Below, piece after piece: positions 41,122-52,760 of a stretch of DNA of 64,000 bases; position 1 is the first letter of the stretch; every line of letters begins with the position of its first letter. The stretch lies in contig CM041465.1 in assembly GCA_023213395.1 (NCBI GenBank), positions 81,165,741 through 81,229,740 of the forward strand, in the 5' to 3' direction. The notes below the pieces were generated by a model. The model made no database searches, was not told the origin of the DNA, and saw only the letters and a program-made list of their open reading frames with translations. The position numbers and the translations under genes are program-made. The DNA is from Cycas panzhihuaensis (taxonomy: Eukaryota > Cycadophyta).

Positions 41122-42873
41122 GTGGAAGATGATGAGGCCTTACTTGAGTACTTAGTGGGCTCTGCACCCAACTTTCCTTCAGGTCACTATAGGCTTGGCC
41201 ACCAGAAGGTCTTGGCAATTGGGTCCATACTTGCTGACCCAATTCCATCCCCTATTCCATCTCTTCCTGTTGACCTTGCCGCTCTCCATTTCAAGGAGAG
41301 GAATTCCATATGCATGGGGGCAACCCAGGACATAGTCCTAGCCCCAGGCAAGGTCATTAAGGTTGTGGCGGATAGCTCTCCTAATGAGGTAAGGGAATAT
41401 TCCCTTTTGTTCTAGGAGTTTCAAGATGTCTTTGCATGGGATTATTCTAACATGAAGGGAATCGACCCCTCCATTGACACCCACAATCTCACTACCATTC
41501 CTGGCGCCCGCCCCGTGTGCCAGAAACAACGTCCTCTCTATCCTAAACTCTTAGTCACTGTCAAGATGGAGGTTGAGAAACCTTTGGATGCTAGACTCAT
41601 TACTTCTATTGACTACCCTAAATGGGTGTGTAACATTGTTCCCATTGCTAAAAAGAACAGGACCATCTAGATATGTGTTGATTTTCATAATATCAATAAC
41701 GCATATCCTAAAGACAACTTTCCACTCCCTTTCATCAATCAGATCATTGATCAAACTGTTAGGTTTAAAGTCATGTCCTTGATGGATGATTTCTTTAGCT
41801 ACAACCAGATTTAAATCTCTCTTGAAGACCACCACAAGATGGCCTTCACCACCCTGTAAGGTACCTTTGCCTATAAGGTAATGCCCTTCGGTCTCAAAAA
41901 TACAAGCGCTACTTATCAACAGGTGATATATTTTATCTTCCATGACCTCATTGATGATACGTTGGAGGTCTTCATGGATGACATGATGGGTCTCTCACGT
42001 GTCAGAGCCCATCATCCTTCAAACTTGTGGGCTATCTTCACGCGGTGCCGCAAGTACCATGTAAGTTTAAACCCACTCAAATATATATTTGCCATAACTT
42101 CTAGCAAACTCCTTGGGTTTCTTATGTATAAGTAAGGAATTCAGATTGACCCTGACAAAGTCAAGACAATCCTTGATATGCCGCCTCCTAGAACTCAGCG
42201 ACAGACCAAGTTGTTTCTAGGTAGGCTCAATTTCCTTAGGCATTTCCTAGTAGACTTTACTGTGAATGCCAAACCCTTGACTAACCTATTAAATAAGGGA
42301 GCCCTATTTGTTTGGGTGGCCAAGACATAGCAATCCTTCGAAGGACTTAAGGAATCCCTTGCTTCTTCTCCAACGTTGGCACCCCCTTACTTTGATAAGT
42401 CCTTCATTCTTTATACCTCAGTAGTTGATGAGTCTTTGGGCACCGTGTTAGCTTAGGAGGATGATTCGAGAGTCGAGAGAGCTATTTACTTTATCAGCCA
42501 CACCCTCGTGGCTACTGAACTCAACTATTCCTTGGACAAGAAGGAATGCCTCTCCTTGGTTCACGCTACCAAGAAGTTTAGGCACTACTTGCTCAGTAAC
42601 ACTACCAAGGTGATCGTCTAATCTGATCCCTTGCGATATCTACTCACTCGTTCTGACCTGATAGGTAGGGATGGTCGTTGGGCTGTCCTTCTTCAAGAAT
42701 TTGTTCTCCATATTATCAATAGGAAATCGAAGAAAGGGATGGCAGTGGCTGAGCAATTTGTGAATACCCTTATCCCTAACTCGTCCGATGCCCCTATTGA
42801 TGATTCTCTTCCTGATGATTCTATCCTGACCATTCAGGGCACTCCTTCCCATCTACTTGTTGATAATGAGTGA
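41122..42873 (+). pseudogene. Reverse transcriptase and RNase H of element C
   Basis: The only RT among the Tat-like copies in this window. One frame, broken by a few stops, gives FQDVFAWDYSNMKGID, LITSIDYPKWVCNIVPIAKK, ICVDFHNINNAYPKDNFPLP, YKVMPFGLKNTSATYQQ and the catalytic box VFMDDM (about 41970-41990, both Asp present). The connection part reads LFLGRLNFLRHF, followed by RNase H wording FILYTSVVDESLGTVLA, RAIYFISHTL, LSLVHATKKFRHYLLSN. Stops replace Gln or Trp codons (for example at 41671 and 41812). D has the same RNase H but no RT. Confidence 0.85.
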
Positions 42874-44109
42874 TATGGTGACATCGTGTAGTACTTCACA
42901 TAGCAGCAGTGCCACCTTGAAGCCAGTAATAAGGTTCGATCTCGCATCCAGACCTCTGCTAGGCAATACTTTCTCATAGACGAAGTATTGTACAAGAGGT
43001 ATTTCGATAGGATTCTCCTCTGTTACATCACCACTGATGAAGTGGACTAGATACTTTACGAATGCCACCATGGCATCTGCGGGGGCCACTTTAGAGGAAT
43101 CCATGGCCTAGATCCTCCATATGGGCTACTGTTGGTCATCCTTCTTCAAGGGCGCCCATGCCTATTCTTTGAGATGTCAACGATGCCAAGAATATGCTAA
43201 CATCTCCCACGTGCCTTATGAGGCTCTTCATCCTATCATATCTCCATGACCTTTCGCTCAATGGGGTCTAGACCTCATCGGGGCCATATCCCTGCTCTCT
43301 TCATTGTAGTATAAGTTCATCTTGCCTGCTATAGAGTACTTTACTAAATGGGTGGAAACCATCCCTCTGATTACTACCCTTGGCAAGATGATAGCTACTT
43401 TCGTCTACCAGCACATCATTTATCGTTTTAGGATTCTTGACGTCTTGATCACAGATAACAAAACCCTTTTTTGTAACAAGGAGATGGATGAACTTTGTGA
43501 GAAATTTAAAATATCTCATAAAACTTCCTCCCCTTATTACCCCTAGGTGAATGGTCAAGTTAAGTCATTCAACAAAACGCTTATTAATATCTTAAAGAAA
43601 ATTGTTGCTCAATCTCAAAGAGATTGGCACCTTCAGCTCCCTTCTGCCCTGTGGGCTTATTGTACATCTACCTGTGCTATTACAAGAATGACTCTATTCT
43701 CCTTAGTTTACGGGACTGAGGTGGTACTCCCGTTGGAAGTGGAGATTCCCTCTTTACGAGTTTCCCTTCGAGGTCTCATCGATGAGGAGTCGATCTGTCA
43801 AGCTTGCCTCTTGGACCTTAAGGCCCTGGATGAGAGACGTTTAATCACCTACTAGGCTAACCTTGTATCCAAGACCTGCTCTAAAGGACCTACGATAAGC
43901 ATCTTCGCTCTCGTCCTTTATGTCCTGGGGACCATGTCCTCAAATTGGAATCTCTCCATGACTACTTGACTAAATTTAGACCCAAATGGGTTGGCCCCTT
44001 TGTCATTCTTGAGAGCCTTGATAACGACACCTATAGGATCGCCACCTTAGAGGGCCTTAAGTTTGAGAAAGTTGTTACCGAGAAATTCCTCAAGAAATTC
44101 TATACATGA
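42874..44109 (+). pseudogene. Integrase of element C
   Basis: The H2C2 zinc-binding region lies around 43060-43200 (ECHHGICGGH... CQRCQE-like). The core shows GLDLIGAI (first Asp, about 43268), VLITDNKTLF (second Asp, about 43445) and NGQVKSFNKTL (about 43550), where Lys replaces the catalytic Glu that D still has (QVESFNKTL). The C-terminal GPF/Y module reads KWVGPFVILESLDNDTYRI and the frame ends KFLKKFYT at 44109. The Glu-to-Lys change alone would abolish integration; stops and frame changes add to this. Confidence 0.82.
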
Positions 44110-44840
44110 CTTCATCATCACCTTATTCTTGCTCCAAAATAAGCCTAAACTACCACCCTAATCTTGTTCCTGTTCCTCCTAGCCACAGGCGGAATGACGG
44201 CTTAGGGTGACCCTCTCGTTCCTTTTTGGTTCCTCCCGCGGAACCCTTGTTCTCTTCCTCTTGGGAACCTTGTCCTCCTATTTGGGCATCCCCCAATTAG
44301 GACGACATTTTGGAGTATCGTCACTCCCGTCCTATTTAGCATTTCCTTTACATATCCTACTATGCTCCCATGTGGAAATATGTGTCACCTTGTTTCCTAG
44401 CCCCACATATGTCCATCACCTCTCATGGTGATCATGTGTGCTCCTGTTAGGAACATGGTCTCGCATGAAAGAAAATGCACATAACTTAAACAAAAATCAT
44501 AATACAAAATTCCTATAATAATCGGCTCAAAGTATAATCACACATATCCTCGTGCATCTGTGCACCTTCATACACATACATAAACATGTAAACAAAAACA
44601 TACAAATCATCCATCATATACACATCATTATATAACAAATGGGGCACCACTCACCCTGTCTATATACATCAAAATAATCATGTGTCATATCATACAAACG
44701 ATATGGTACATCATCCGTGGGAAGCTGGTGTCCTTGTAGGGAGGATATAATCATGTGACTACATATGGTGACTCCTTAGAGGTGCGTGCTTTCCCCTGTC
44801 TAAAACAAAAACTCATATACACTACTCTCTCACGCTCGCC
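44110..44840. other. Convergent spacer between integrase and antisense gene, element C
   Basis: Non-coding region between the 3' end of gag-pol and the 3' end of the antisense gene. It includes conserved phrases shared with B and D (CTTGGGAACCTTGTCCTCCTA, TGGGCATCCCCCAAT) and AT-rich CATATACA-type stretches. It would have to hold terminators for both transcripts; I cannot point to them. Confidence 0.45.
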
Positions 44841-47256
44841 TTACAGGGCATCATCTCCTAGTCGATCTGATCCCTCTCCTCGGGACCACATCCCTCCAAG
44901 ACTCCTCCTTAGTCTCCACGAGCCTCCTACCTCGCTCTCCTCATCCCGTGGCCTCCTTGGGATCGTCGCCATTGTGTGGGTCTGTGTCATGCTCTGTGCT
45001 GACCTCGATGCTACCTCATCCACCAGTCGATCATATCAGGCCTGGATATGATCCTGCTCCATCACCATGAGGCAGAGCCTTTCCTCCATCCCCCTGAGAT
45101 GCTCCTCCATCACTGCTAGCTGGATATGGCTCCCCATATCCCCTCTGGCTCCTCCTTCAGCCTCCAGCACCTATATCTAACTCTGTAGAGAATCGCTCTC
45201 AATTCGGGTGGTGTCCAACTCTACCTTCTGCCATCCCACACATACCTCATACTCCTGGGACTCCACAATCCATATGTATCTCACCCTTTTCAATGGGGCG
45301 AATGCTGTTGCATGGCTGCTTGCTAATCTAGGCTCATCACCTGCTTGGATGGGAGGCTACCCCTCCACGCAGGCCCTAGGGAATATCTCTTATACTACTA
45401 CCTCTACCAGTCTCTAGATGTCTACTATACCTACAAATCGAACATGTCATGTATTAGTATATGTCCATATACATGTCAAACCAAAGATCGAACTATATAT
45501 ACATCTGGCAATCAAACGATGATAAGAGAAGGTCTTGTCTTACCTGGTGTGGCTATTGGCTCCTCGACTCGAGTGACTGTCTCTGCCTCAGGAACTCCAC
45601 CAGCTATAGGTACCTCCTCCTCTTCAATTACCTCCTCTACCACTGCCTCAGCAACTGGGGCATCCCTCCTCTCCACAGTTGTTGTAGTTGCCTCCCTAAA
45701 TCTCTTGACTATTTATAGCCTATGGGCCCATGTCACTGGACCCCTGCTCTTCTCCACAGTTCCTTATGGGCCTATCTCTCCACCTGTAGTCCCAGATGGA
45801 TTTGCCTCTCTCCGTGCAGTCCCTAATGGACCTGCCTCTCTTACAGCTCGTGATGGGCTGGCCCCATCACCTCCATTGCCACCCTCATCATCTTTTGAGA
45901 GCACTCCTGTCCCACCTACCTCGTCGTCGCTATCCCACCTCACTGCTCGATATGGATCTGCTATGTAATCTATCATGGTGAGGAGGTCTAGCCATGTGGC
46001 ATCCACCGAGTGACGGACATGTGCCTAGTCCTCGGTCCCCCTGAACCTAGTCTGCCACCTGTGTACCATCAGGGCCCACTTTGAGACAGGGTGTGGTCCC
46101 CCTATCGGCACCACTGCTCCAAAGTGGTCAAAGAACTAGCACTGTAGTAATATATTGTACGACAGTCCACCTCTCCTTGTTGCCCAAATGGAATCCAGCT
46201 ATGCACCGAGGTTCACTGCTATGAGGGTGGCCCAGTCCATCCTCTCTCCTACCTCACACTGGTGTACTGCATCCATCCATCCACCTGGTATATCCCTATA
46301 GTTCTATTTCTAGGATATCCGGAATAAAATGCATAATGTAATCAGCTTCCTCACCCGAGGAAACCCTGACATCACCATACTCTGGAGAGGAATCCCTCGC
46401 CTCTCCCATCTTTCTGAGCTTATGAAGAATGTAGAAGCCTCCCTGTGTGTTGCCTTATTACTGGGCAATGCTCCTAGTATCACCGACCTCCTTGTCACCA
46501 GTACCCCCAGTATCCTCCTAACATCTCCTAAAGTCACCGATACATCTCCCACTTGGGGTAAGTGGAAGACATGTCTTTGCCTATCCCAATGGGACACTAT
46601 GTCAACCAATAGTCTCTAGTCTGATGTATATTGAGGTGTCCTTGTGACCTTCAGCAAGCCACATCTTAGTAGTATCTGCCTGTCCTCCCTCGGCATCATA
46701 TCCAAGAAACTGAGCATTGCCATACCTATGTTCTCACGGTTCTCCACAGCGATCACAACCTACAAAATGACATGAAACAAATCAAAACTATGATATATCC
46801 TCACCCCTCATCCTCTGGACTATCTATTGACCTTGCTTGGTCGAGATTTAGGGACCTTCAGGGCCCCATCTTCATTTTTTCAACAGCTTTGCCTTTGCAT
46901 CACGCCAAATATCATGGTACCATGGAGTTTGGCCTGGGTCCTGCGGGGATTGGGGCCCTGTGGTAAAGATCACAGCACTGTGATCTTTGTTGTGGTGCGA
47001 ACGTCTCCCCCCAAAAAGGGGGGGTTTTCTACCCAAAAAACTAAAAAATGTTTTCCTCATGGGCCATAGCCAGGCCTATTGGGACCAGGGTTGCCTAATG
47101 CCTCAGTCCCTCCTCTCTTTGAGTCCAATTTAGACTCTTGGAGATCTTTTTTTGCCCATATGTGGCCAAAAACTACATAAAGCATCAAACTTTAACTTGC
47201 GAGATGGGTCAAGATTTCAAAGATCCACTCACTGGGTTTGGTCGAGCGCTCGCCAT
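44841..47256 (-). pseudogene. Plant-mobile-domain-like gene of element C (3 exons, antisense to gag-pol)
   Basis: Exons on the minus strand: 47256-47233 (MASARPNP), 46759-45544 and 45430-44841. Intron 1 (473 nt) has GTGAGT...TTGTAG, intron 2 (113 nt) GTAAGA...TTGTAG; phases 0 and 1 as in B and D. The exons sum to 1830 nt, exactly 610 codons, so there is no net frameshift. Roughly: residues 55-225 mobile-domain-like (DIVSHWDRQRHVFHLPQ, GDVSVTLGDVRRILGVL, WATLIAVNL, FFDHF), 265-405 acidic and Gly/Pro-rich, 415-540 helical, 540-610 Arg/Ser-rich. About eight in-frame stops in exon 2, mostly former Gln or Trp codons, plus a few in exon 3, make it a pseudogene. The domain call is my inference from motif order. 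Confidence 0.74.
46965..46988. repeat. 11-bp perfect inverted repeat in intron 1, element C
   Basis: AAAGATCACAG / CTGTGATCTTT with a 2-base loop, inside intron 1 of the antisense gene. It corresponds in position to the stronger hairpin at 58552-58589 in D and to GATCGCT / AGCGATC at 20819-20839 in B. Confidence 0.75.
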
Positions 47257-47414
47257 CTCATCCCTGCAGTCCCAACGTCTATCTCTTGGCTCTAATCTAA
47301 TGGTCATATCTCTCTTTGCATGCCTCTGAAGTCAAGCAACACTCCATTGCGTAAGGAATGGGCTCTAGATTCGTTCAAGAGCCCGTGAAAATGAATTATG
47401 TTTTCATCAATTTT

Positions 47415-47424
47415 CCTTATATAG
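47415..47424 (-). promoter_or_regulatory. TATA box of the antisense gene in element C
   Basis: On the minus strand, GCCCCCGCCTATATAAGG, 159 nt before the ATG at 47256. Same box, flank and distance as in B. Confidence 0.7.
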
Positions 47425-47706
47425 GCGGGGGCTCTGACGGGTACTTTCTCCATTTCTATTTTTGTGACAGTCGTTGAGATCATTTCTTATTCTCGATCAT
47501 CCTTGCCTTTGAGCCTTGTTTCCCGTTGTACCCCCACAGCCTTCATTTTACTCATTACTTTGGATGCATTAATGGCACCTTGCCGATGCATTTTGCGGGG
47601 CCCTTCTATCTCATTTTATATGCCGCTGTCGTGCATGCCTGAGTTTATACTTGTTTGGCTCGTTTCGCCATCCTAGACTCATTTTTGCACTTGGTTTGCC
47701 CCTAGT

Positions 47707-47711
47707 CATTT
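47707..47711. repeat. Left target-site duplication of element D (GTCAT)
   Basis: GTCAT lies one base before the TG of the D 5' LTR; GTCGC follows the D 3' LTR at 63078-63082. They differ by G-to-A and C-to-T changes. Element B reads straight through the same site. Confidence 0.6.
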
Positions 47712-47712
47712 G

Positions 47713-50388
47713 TTTCCGGCTTCGAGAATGGATCTGAGAATCACCAACTCGGGTAAGTACATGTATGTTTCTCACCTTGTCATTGCTCTCTTTTGATGAG
47801 TGTTTGCTTGCATGTCTGCGTGTTTGTAGCTTTGTAGATGACGTTGTATTCGTCTACATTTATTTTAGCCTATGACGACTATAGTAGGGGCATACTCCCA
47901 GCAAGTGTGGCACCCTGGTGGCCACTCCACTTCCCGCATCTGCCCTCCTCGCTCCATGATCCACTTGGCTTGCGCCACCTCCGCCCGTGTGATGACTCGT
48001 CATCGTTTGGTTGACTTGCCACACCGTTTGAGCCCTATTTTTGCTCTTTTGGACCCATTTGTTGGCTTATTTACCCCCCAGGTAGGTGTCTCAACCCCCT
48101 ATTGGCCCTTTTTGTCATCAGCCTGACATTTGGGTTTGGCCTATTTGTGCCTCAAGCTATCTGTTGTGATTTTTGCGATCTGCGGGAATATCTGTGATCT
48201 GCATGATTAACGGTGGTATTCTAACTTATTTTTAAAAATCCGTGGCAATTTCGTATTTATTATTACGAAGCGCCACGTGTCTCGTGACTTAACTCGCGCG
48301 GTCGGCGCCCTAATCACTCGCTTTAGGGTTTGGGTTGGGTACTTAAGTCATGATCTACTCATTTTTGAAAACTTTTGCTCACTTTTGGATTGCTCCTCGA
48401 AAACAACGAGCTCTGCTCTTCTCTTCTGCCCTGCTGCTACCACAGGACCTGCGTCTCTCCTCTAACACCCAACTCTCCTTCGGTGTGGCTAGGACATCTT
48501 CGACCCCTCACACACCTTGGAGAGGGCCCTTGGAAAGATTTGGTAGATTCTTGCAGGCGGGTCTTCAAGTGTTCCAAGTGCAGGTGTTCTCCTTCCAACT
48601 TCATTAGTAGGGCCCCAAACCTGCTACACCATAGTTCTGGGCTGATTTCTTAGCCTCTCCTTACCAGCCCTTGGCTGATGCAAGTGCCTCTCCTCTTCCA
48701 TTCAGGTATTCATTAGTTTTAGTTATTTCTCTTGTGCTATTGATTCCCTATCTTGCTTGTTTCTTTGTTGTCTTTGTGAGGGTTGTTTTCCTCTTTACAT
48801 TGGACATTCTACCTACATTCTGATTGCCTCTTACTGCGTTTGTTGCTTAAGGCGTGATGCGAGGGTTGACATAGGGTTTGGGAAGGAGCTGGGTGGATTT
48901 TGCACCACCTTCCACGCTCCTCAAGTGGCTTTAAGCCCCCCAAATCTTTCCTCTTACGTCGTGCTGTCCTTGGCACTCGAACAAGGGTTTGTTGGCCCTC
49001 TCTTAGCCGCTGAAATCGATCTTGTCACACGCGTTGCGCTGGTTTGAGGGCTTAGTCTTAGGTCTGGGCAACTCACATAAGTCCCGACCACTTGTCCTTG
49101 TCCAACTCTTTTCCTGGCAGCCCGGTTTGCTCTCCATAGCATCCCGGTTCGCCGTAGGTCTTCTTTGGCTCCTTTTCATCCCCTTGCTGCTATTTACAGC
49201 CATCCTTCTTGGCCTTACCCTCGCTGCCTTATGGCTTTTAGGGGGGGGTTAGGGTGTTCTTTGCGGGAGGTGGGCCACTCTGAGGCTTACTGGTTACCTT
49301 CCTTTTGCTTCGGTTATCCTTTTTCATATATTATCATCATTGTGTTGGTGCTAACATATATGTGTTTGAATTCATATTTGTATTACATAGACATGTATTG
49401 TTAGGATCTCGTCATTGCATATTAGTACCCTTTCTCTGGAAAGGGGGAGGTCACCGTTGCTTGCAGGTGCTTGGAGAGTGCAAAAGGTATTTTCCACTCG
49501 TCCCGTTGCCGGTAAGTGCTCTTACGCATGTTGTACTTTCATACTTTTTTAGTCACTAGTATTTAGTTCCTTTCTTTCCTTGGTATTGTACTTTAGTATT
49601 TTTTCTGGGGAAGGTAAGGGAGCCCCTCTTTCCAGTCCGTCGCGACGCTTCGCATCCGACGCACCTTCTGGAGTAGTTTGGTGTCTCTCAGGAGGGCCCT
49701 CGTCACCCACGCCTCCGGTCCAGGTGCACGCCTCACTCCACCCTACTACTCTTTCCTTTTGAATTCCTTCTTAGTAATTAACTCATTGGAGATCAAAAGG
49801 AAAACTTAACTTTATTTTCGGTTCACGCTTTATTTGTTTTATTGCATGCATCTCTGCCACTCATAGGGAAAAGGTCATAGGAACCGCTCCTTTTCACCTT
49901 TCCTCTTTTTCTTAGCCGTGCAAGTTTCTTGCCCTCCATATTACTCGATTGCCCAGTTAGTTTGCTTAGGCATACCTTGATCCATCTTCTTGGGTCATCC
50001 CTCTCGCTTTCCTTTGGTTCCCCACTTCACCGGATAACCAAAGTGACCCCGTCTATAGGCCAGCCGCTTGCCTATCCTTCTTTGTTTCCTGTTGCTTTAG
50101 GGGAACCCTTGAAGGTTCCTCCCCTTCCCCTTCCGGCTATCCAAGGGTGGGAGGATCCTTCCCTTAGGTCAACCCAGGCTAACCCTACGCCTCCTCGCCT
50201 CTTGTTCGAAGTGGTGGGGGATCACCCTTTGGTAGCCACATTCCATTGCAGGTCCCGAACTCGTGCTCCGGCGCATGGGGCACCCTGTGTGGTAATTACC
50301 CTACTTATAGGTCTCTTTCTCGATCATATTATCACCCGCTCTTACCATACCTATTTTGTTAGGTAGCTATCCCGTAGATGCACGTCCA
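47713..50388 (+). repeat. 5' LTR of element D
   Basis: 2676 bp from TGTTTCCGGCTTCGAGAATG to GATGCACGTCCA. Aligns with 60356-63077 over nearly its whole length, apart from variable CG-rich blocks such as 48165-48260. Several short frames inside it are not conserved as coding in the other LTR. Confidence 0.9.
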
Positions 50389-50389
50389 C

Positions 50390-50407
50390 TGGTGACCATA
50401 CTAGGGA
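50390..50407 (+). promoter_or_regulatory. Primer binding site of element D
   Basis: TGGTGACCATACTAGGGA, one base after the LTR end, matching the B site at 15 of 18 positions or better. Tat/Ogre tRNA-Arg type by comparison. Confidence 0.72.
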
Positions 50408-50654
50408 TTTGCCCGATGGGGAGCTAGTTTAGCTCTCTTAGTTGGTTTTGCTACCTTTTTGTGATCATTTTTCGCCTATTTCCATCTCTTTGTTGGGTAG
50501 CCCCCAACGCGTGTGCTTTTACCGCCCTCTCCTTTTCCCTAACATTGTTGGTTGAACTTGCATGTGACGCTTCTCTCGTCGCTTGCATGGCCTACCTCCA
50601 TTGTTAGAAGACCCCGAGTATCGCCCTCTTCTTTTATCAGATTCTGATATGACT

Positions 50655-52760
50655 ATGGAGGGATACTCTTCTGATTGGGCCTACCACACCTCAACCTTGG
50701 AAACCCATATTTTTCCTTCCTCTATTCCCAGGTCCACCTAAGAAGGCGATGACCCCCTTTATTACCCGAGTGACCAACATCACTCGCTCGACGTCCATCC
50801 CTCTACCCATGCCGTAGAAGGATCCGCTCCTCTTGAGACTTGCCACATAATCGGTGACTCTTATGAGGAGCATCCCGAGGGATCTACCTTGTTCGAGGTC
50901 CCAATTACCTCCTACGAGTATGTAGGAACCCATCCTGTCGACATAGTTGAAGCTCTCAATGAGTGTCGCCACGCGGCACGCTTGCAACTGCGTCCTGGAT
51001 GGCTTGAGGGTGCTCTTCGTGGAGGAGCCTCTTCCTCTTCCGCTCCTCCCCTGCACGCCTCATCCTCATCTACTCTTCCTTTGACAACAAATCCCTTTGT
51101 GCCTACGCATGTGTCCCGCTCCTTTCCTATTCCCGCAGTGGGGGCACATGTTGCACCTTTCGTTTCTCATCGAGGTCCTAGTGTTTCGGGATCTCCCCGT
51201 GGTGTGTCTTTCCCTGAATTGAAGGTTAACATACTTGTCCCTAACCAAACCAATGTGCCATCCCCTAATGTGGCACATACCGTTCCTAGTAGGCTTGTCA
51301 GTCCTACTAGCCTTTCGATTACTAGTCATGTGGGACCCGCTCCCACACATTCTCAAAACCAACATGTTGGCACTTCCTTCTACATTCCCCCAGGGTATAC
51401 TTCTCAACCTTGGGGGCAACATAGAGGAAGGCACCTCCCAGTTTATGGGGTGGATCCACTACACCCATATGGAGTCGCTCCACCTATGGGTGGCCCATAT
51501 GGGCAAAACCCGGTTCCACATCCATCCTGTCCGTCGTCCAACGCAATTCCATTTGTTATGCCTTCGCAAGGGAACCCGGCCCCCTTCCAAGGCACCTACC
51601 CCCATGCCTCTTCTCAGTAGGGGGTGTTTCCTCAAGGAGGGATGGGTGTTCCACCACTATCTGCTCCTTGTTCATTACCTACTACAACATTCGTTGACCC
51701 TACAGTCCAGGCAAGGGCATGCCCCTTCATGGAGTTTAGGTCAACACCTCTATCCATCGAGGCGTTAAGAACCAATCTTCCGCCTCATCCCCCTGAAGTT
51801 CCTAGATTCGACGGAACTTCGTCAACCGGCCGGAACGTAATGCGTAGTTTTTCTATGGCATGCATCGATTACTGGGCTTACGACCACATTTTAATGAAAT
51901 TATTCCCACGGTCCTTGCAAGGTGACGCCCTCAAGTGGTTCTACCATCTCCCTACCCATTCTATCCATTCATTCCAGCAATTGGTGGACGAGTTCATCAG
52001 CTACTTTGATGTAGTCCGTCCATTCGAGAGCGGAATAAAGTCACTTCTTTCGCTCAAACAAGGTCATGATGAAATGAATCGTGACTTTGTGTGGTGATTC
52101 CACGACTTGCTTCACTCCACTAAGGCAACATTGCCTAAGGAGTTGAAGCGAGACCTTTTCGTCAATGCACTTCGTCTCGAAGTACATGTGGAAGTCCTCA
52201 AGATGGGGGTGACCACATGTGACTCTGCGATCGCCAAGTGTTTGGCGTTGGAGGCTATTGAGATCTAAGCTAGTCTCAAGAAACCTCTTAAGCCCTCACA
52301 TCACCGTGAGGCACCACCCCCAACCAAGGATACTAAACCTTCACAACCTACCCGGTCTTCCTCTCATCCGACTAAGAGGACTTTAGACCCTCTCACATCA
52401 GCCATACGCTCGTTCGAGCATATGATGAAGGAACTTAAGCTTCAAGCTCCTTCATCCCCTACATCCAATAAACAAGTCCAACAAATGACCCAAACTCCTC
52501 TCCCTAGGAATGGAAATGCCCAGTCCTCTCAAGCGAGAAGGTCAGACCCTCAGCTTGAGCAGAAGTGGTGCTCCATTTATGGGGAGTGCTTTCATGATGA
52601 TTCACGTTGTAGGGCCCAGCATCCTAAGGATGCCCCTCGACGCGACTCTTCCCCTAAATGGGCCTCAAGGCCTAATTTGTATCAACCAGTTCGCAAGGAT
52701 CCATTCCCTAAACATGGGGAACGTGATCGCAACACCCAAACCAAGAGTAACCGGAACTGA
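50655..52760 (+). pseudogene. Gag of element D
   Basis: ATG at 50655 (MEGYSSDWAYHT). A single frame, interrupted by stops at about 50739, 51618, 52095 and 52266, gives the disordered N-terminal part, PVYGVDPLHPYGVAPPMGGP (about 51440-51495), the capsid core MACIDYWAYDHILMKLFP, ALKWFYHLP, FISYFDVVRPFESG, LLSLKQGHDEMNRDF, and EVHVEVLKMGVTTCDS. The zinc knuckle WCSIYGECFHDDSRC (52567) has lost its first His to Tyr. The same frame continues into protease, so gag and pol were one reading frame. Confidence 0.85.

Larger units (their letters stand above)
34553..47712 (+). mobile_element. Element C: Tat-like retrotransposon, 5' portion (continues at 63078)
   Basis: Starts with a 2.77-kb LTR, then primer site, gag, protease, RT, RNase H, integrase and the antisense gene. 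At 47712 it is interrupted by element D; the missing end (extra RNase H and 3' LTR) resumes at 63078. Continuity across D is supported by element B, which reads CCCCTAG...CCAAAGG without interruption at this point, and by the close match of the LTR piece at 63683-64000 to 34976-35290. The 5' flank is GAAAG; the 3' flank lies outside the window. Confidence 0.85.

Noticed and set aside
48277-49252. Several frames inside the D LTR
   Set aside because: Not conserved as coding between the two LTRs; LTR sequence.
47713-50388. Shared LTR of a tandem C-D array made by unequal crossing-over
   Set aside because: C resumes after the D 3' LTR with the sequence expected from element B, so nesting explains the layout better.
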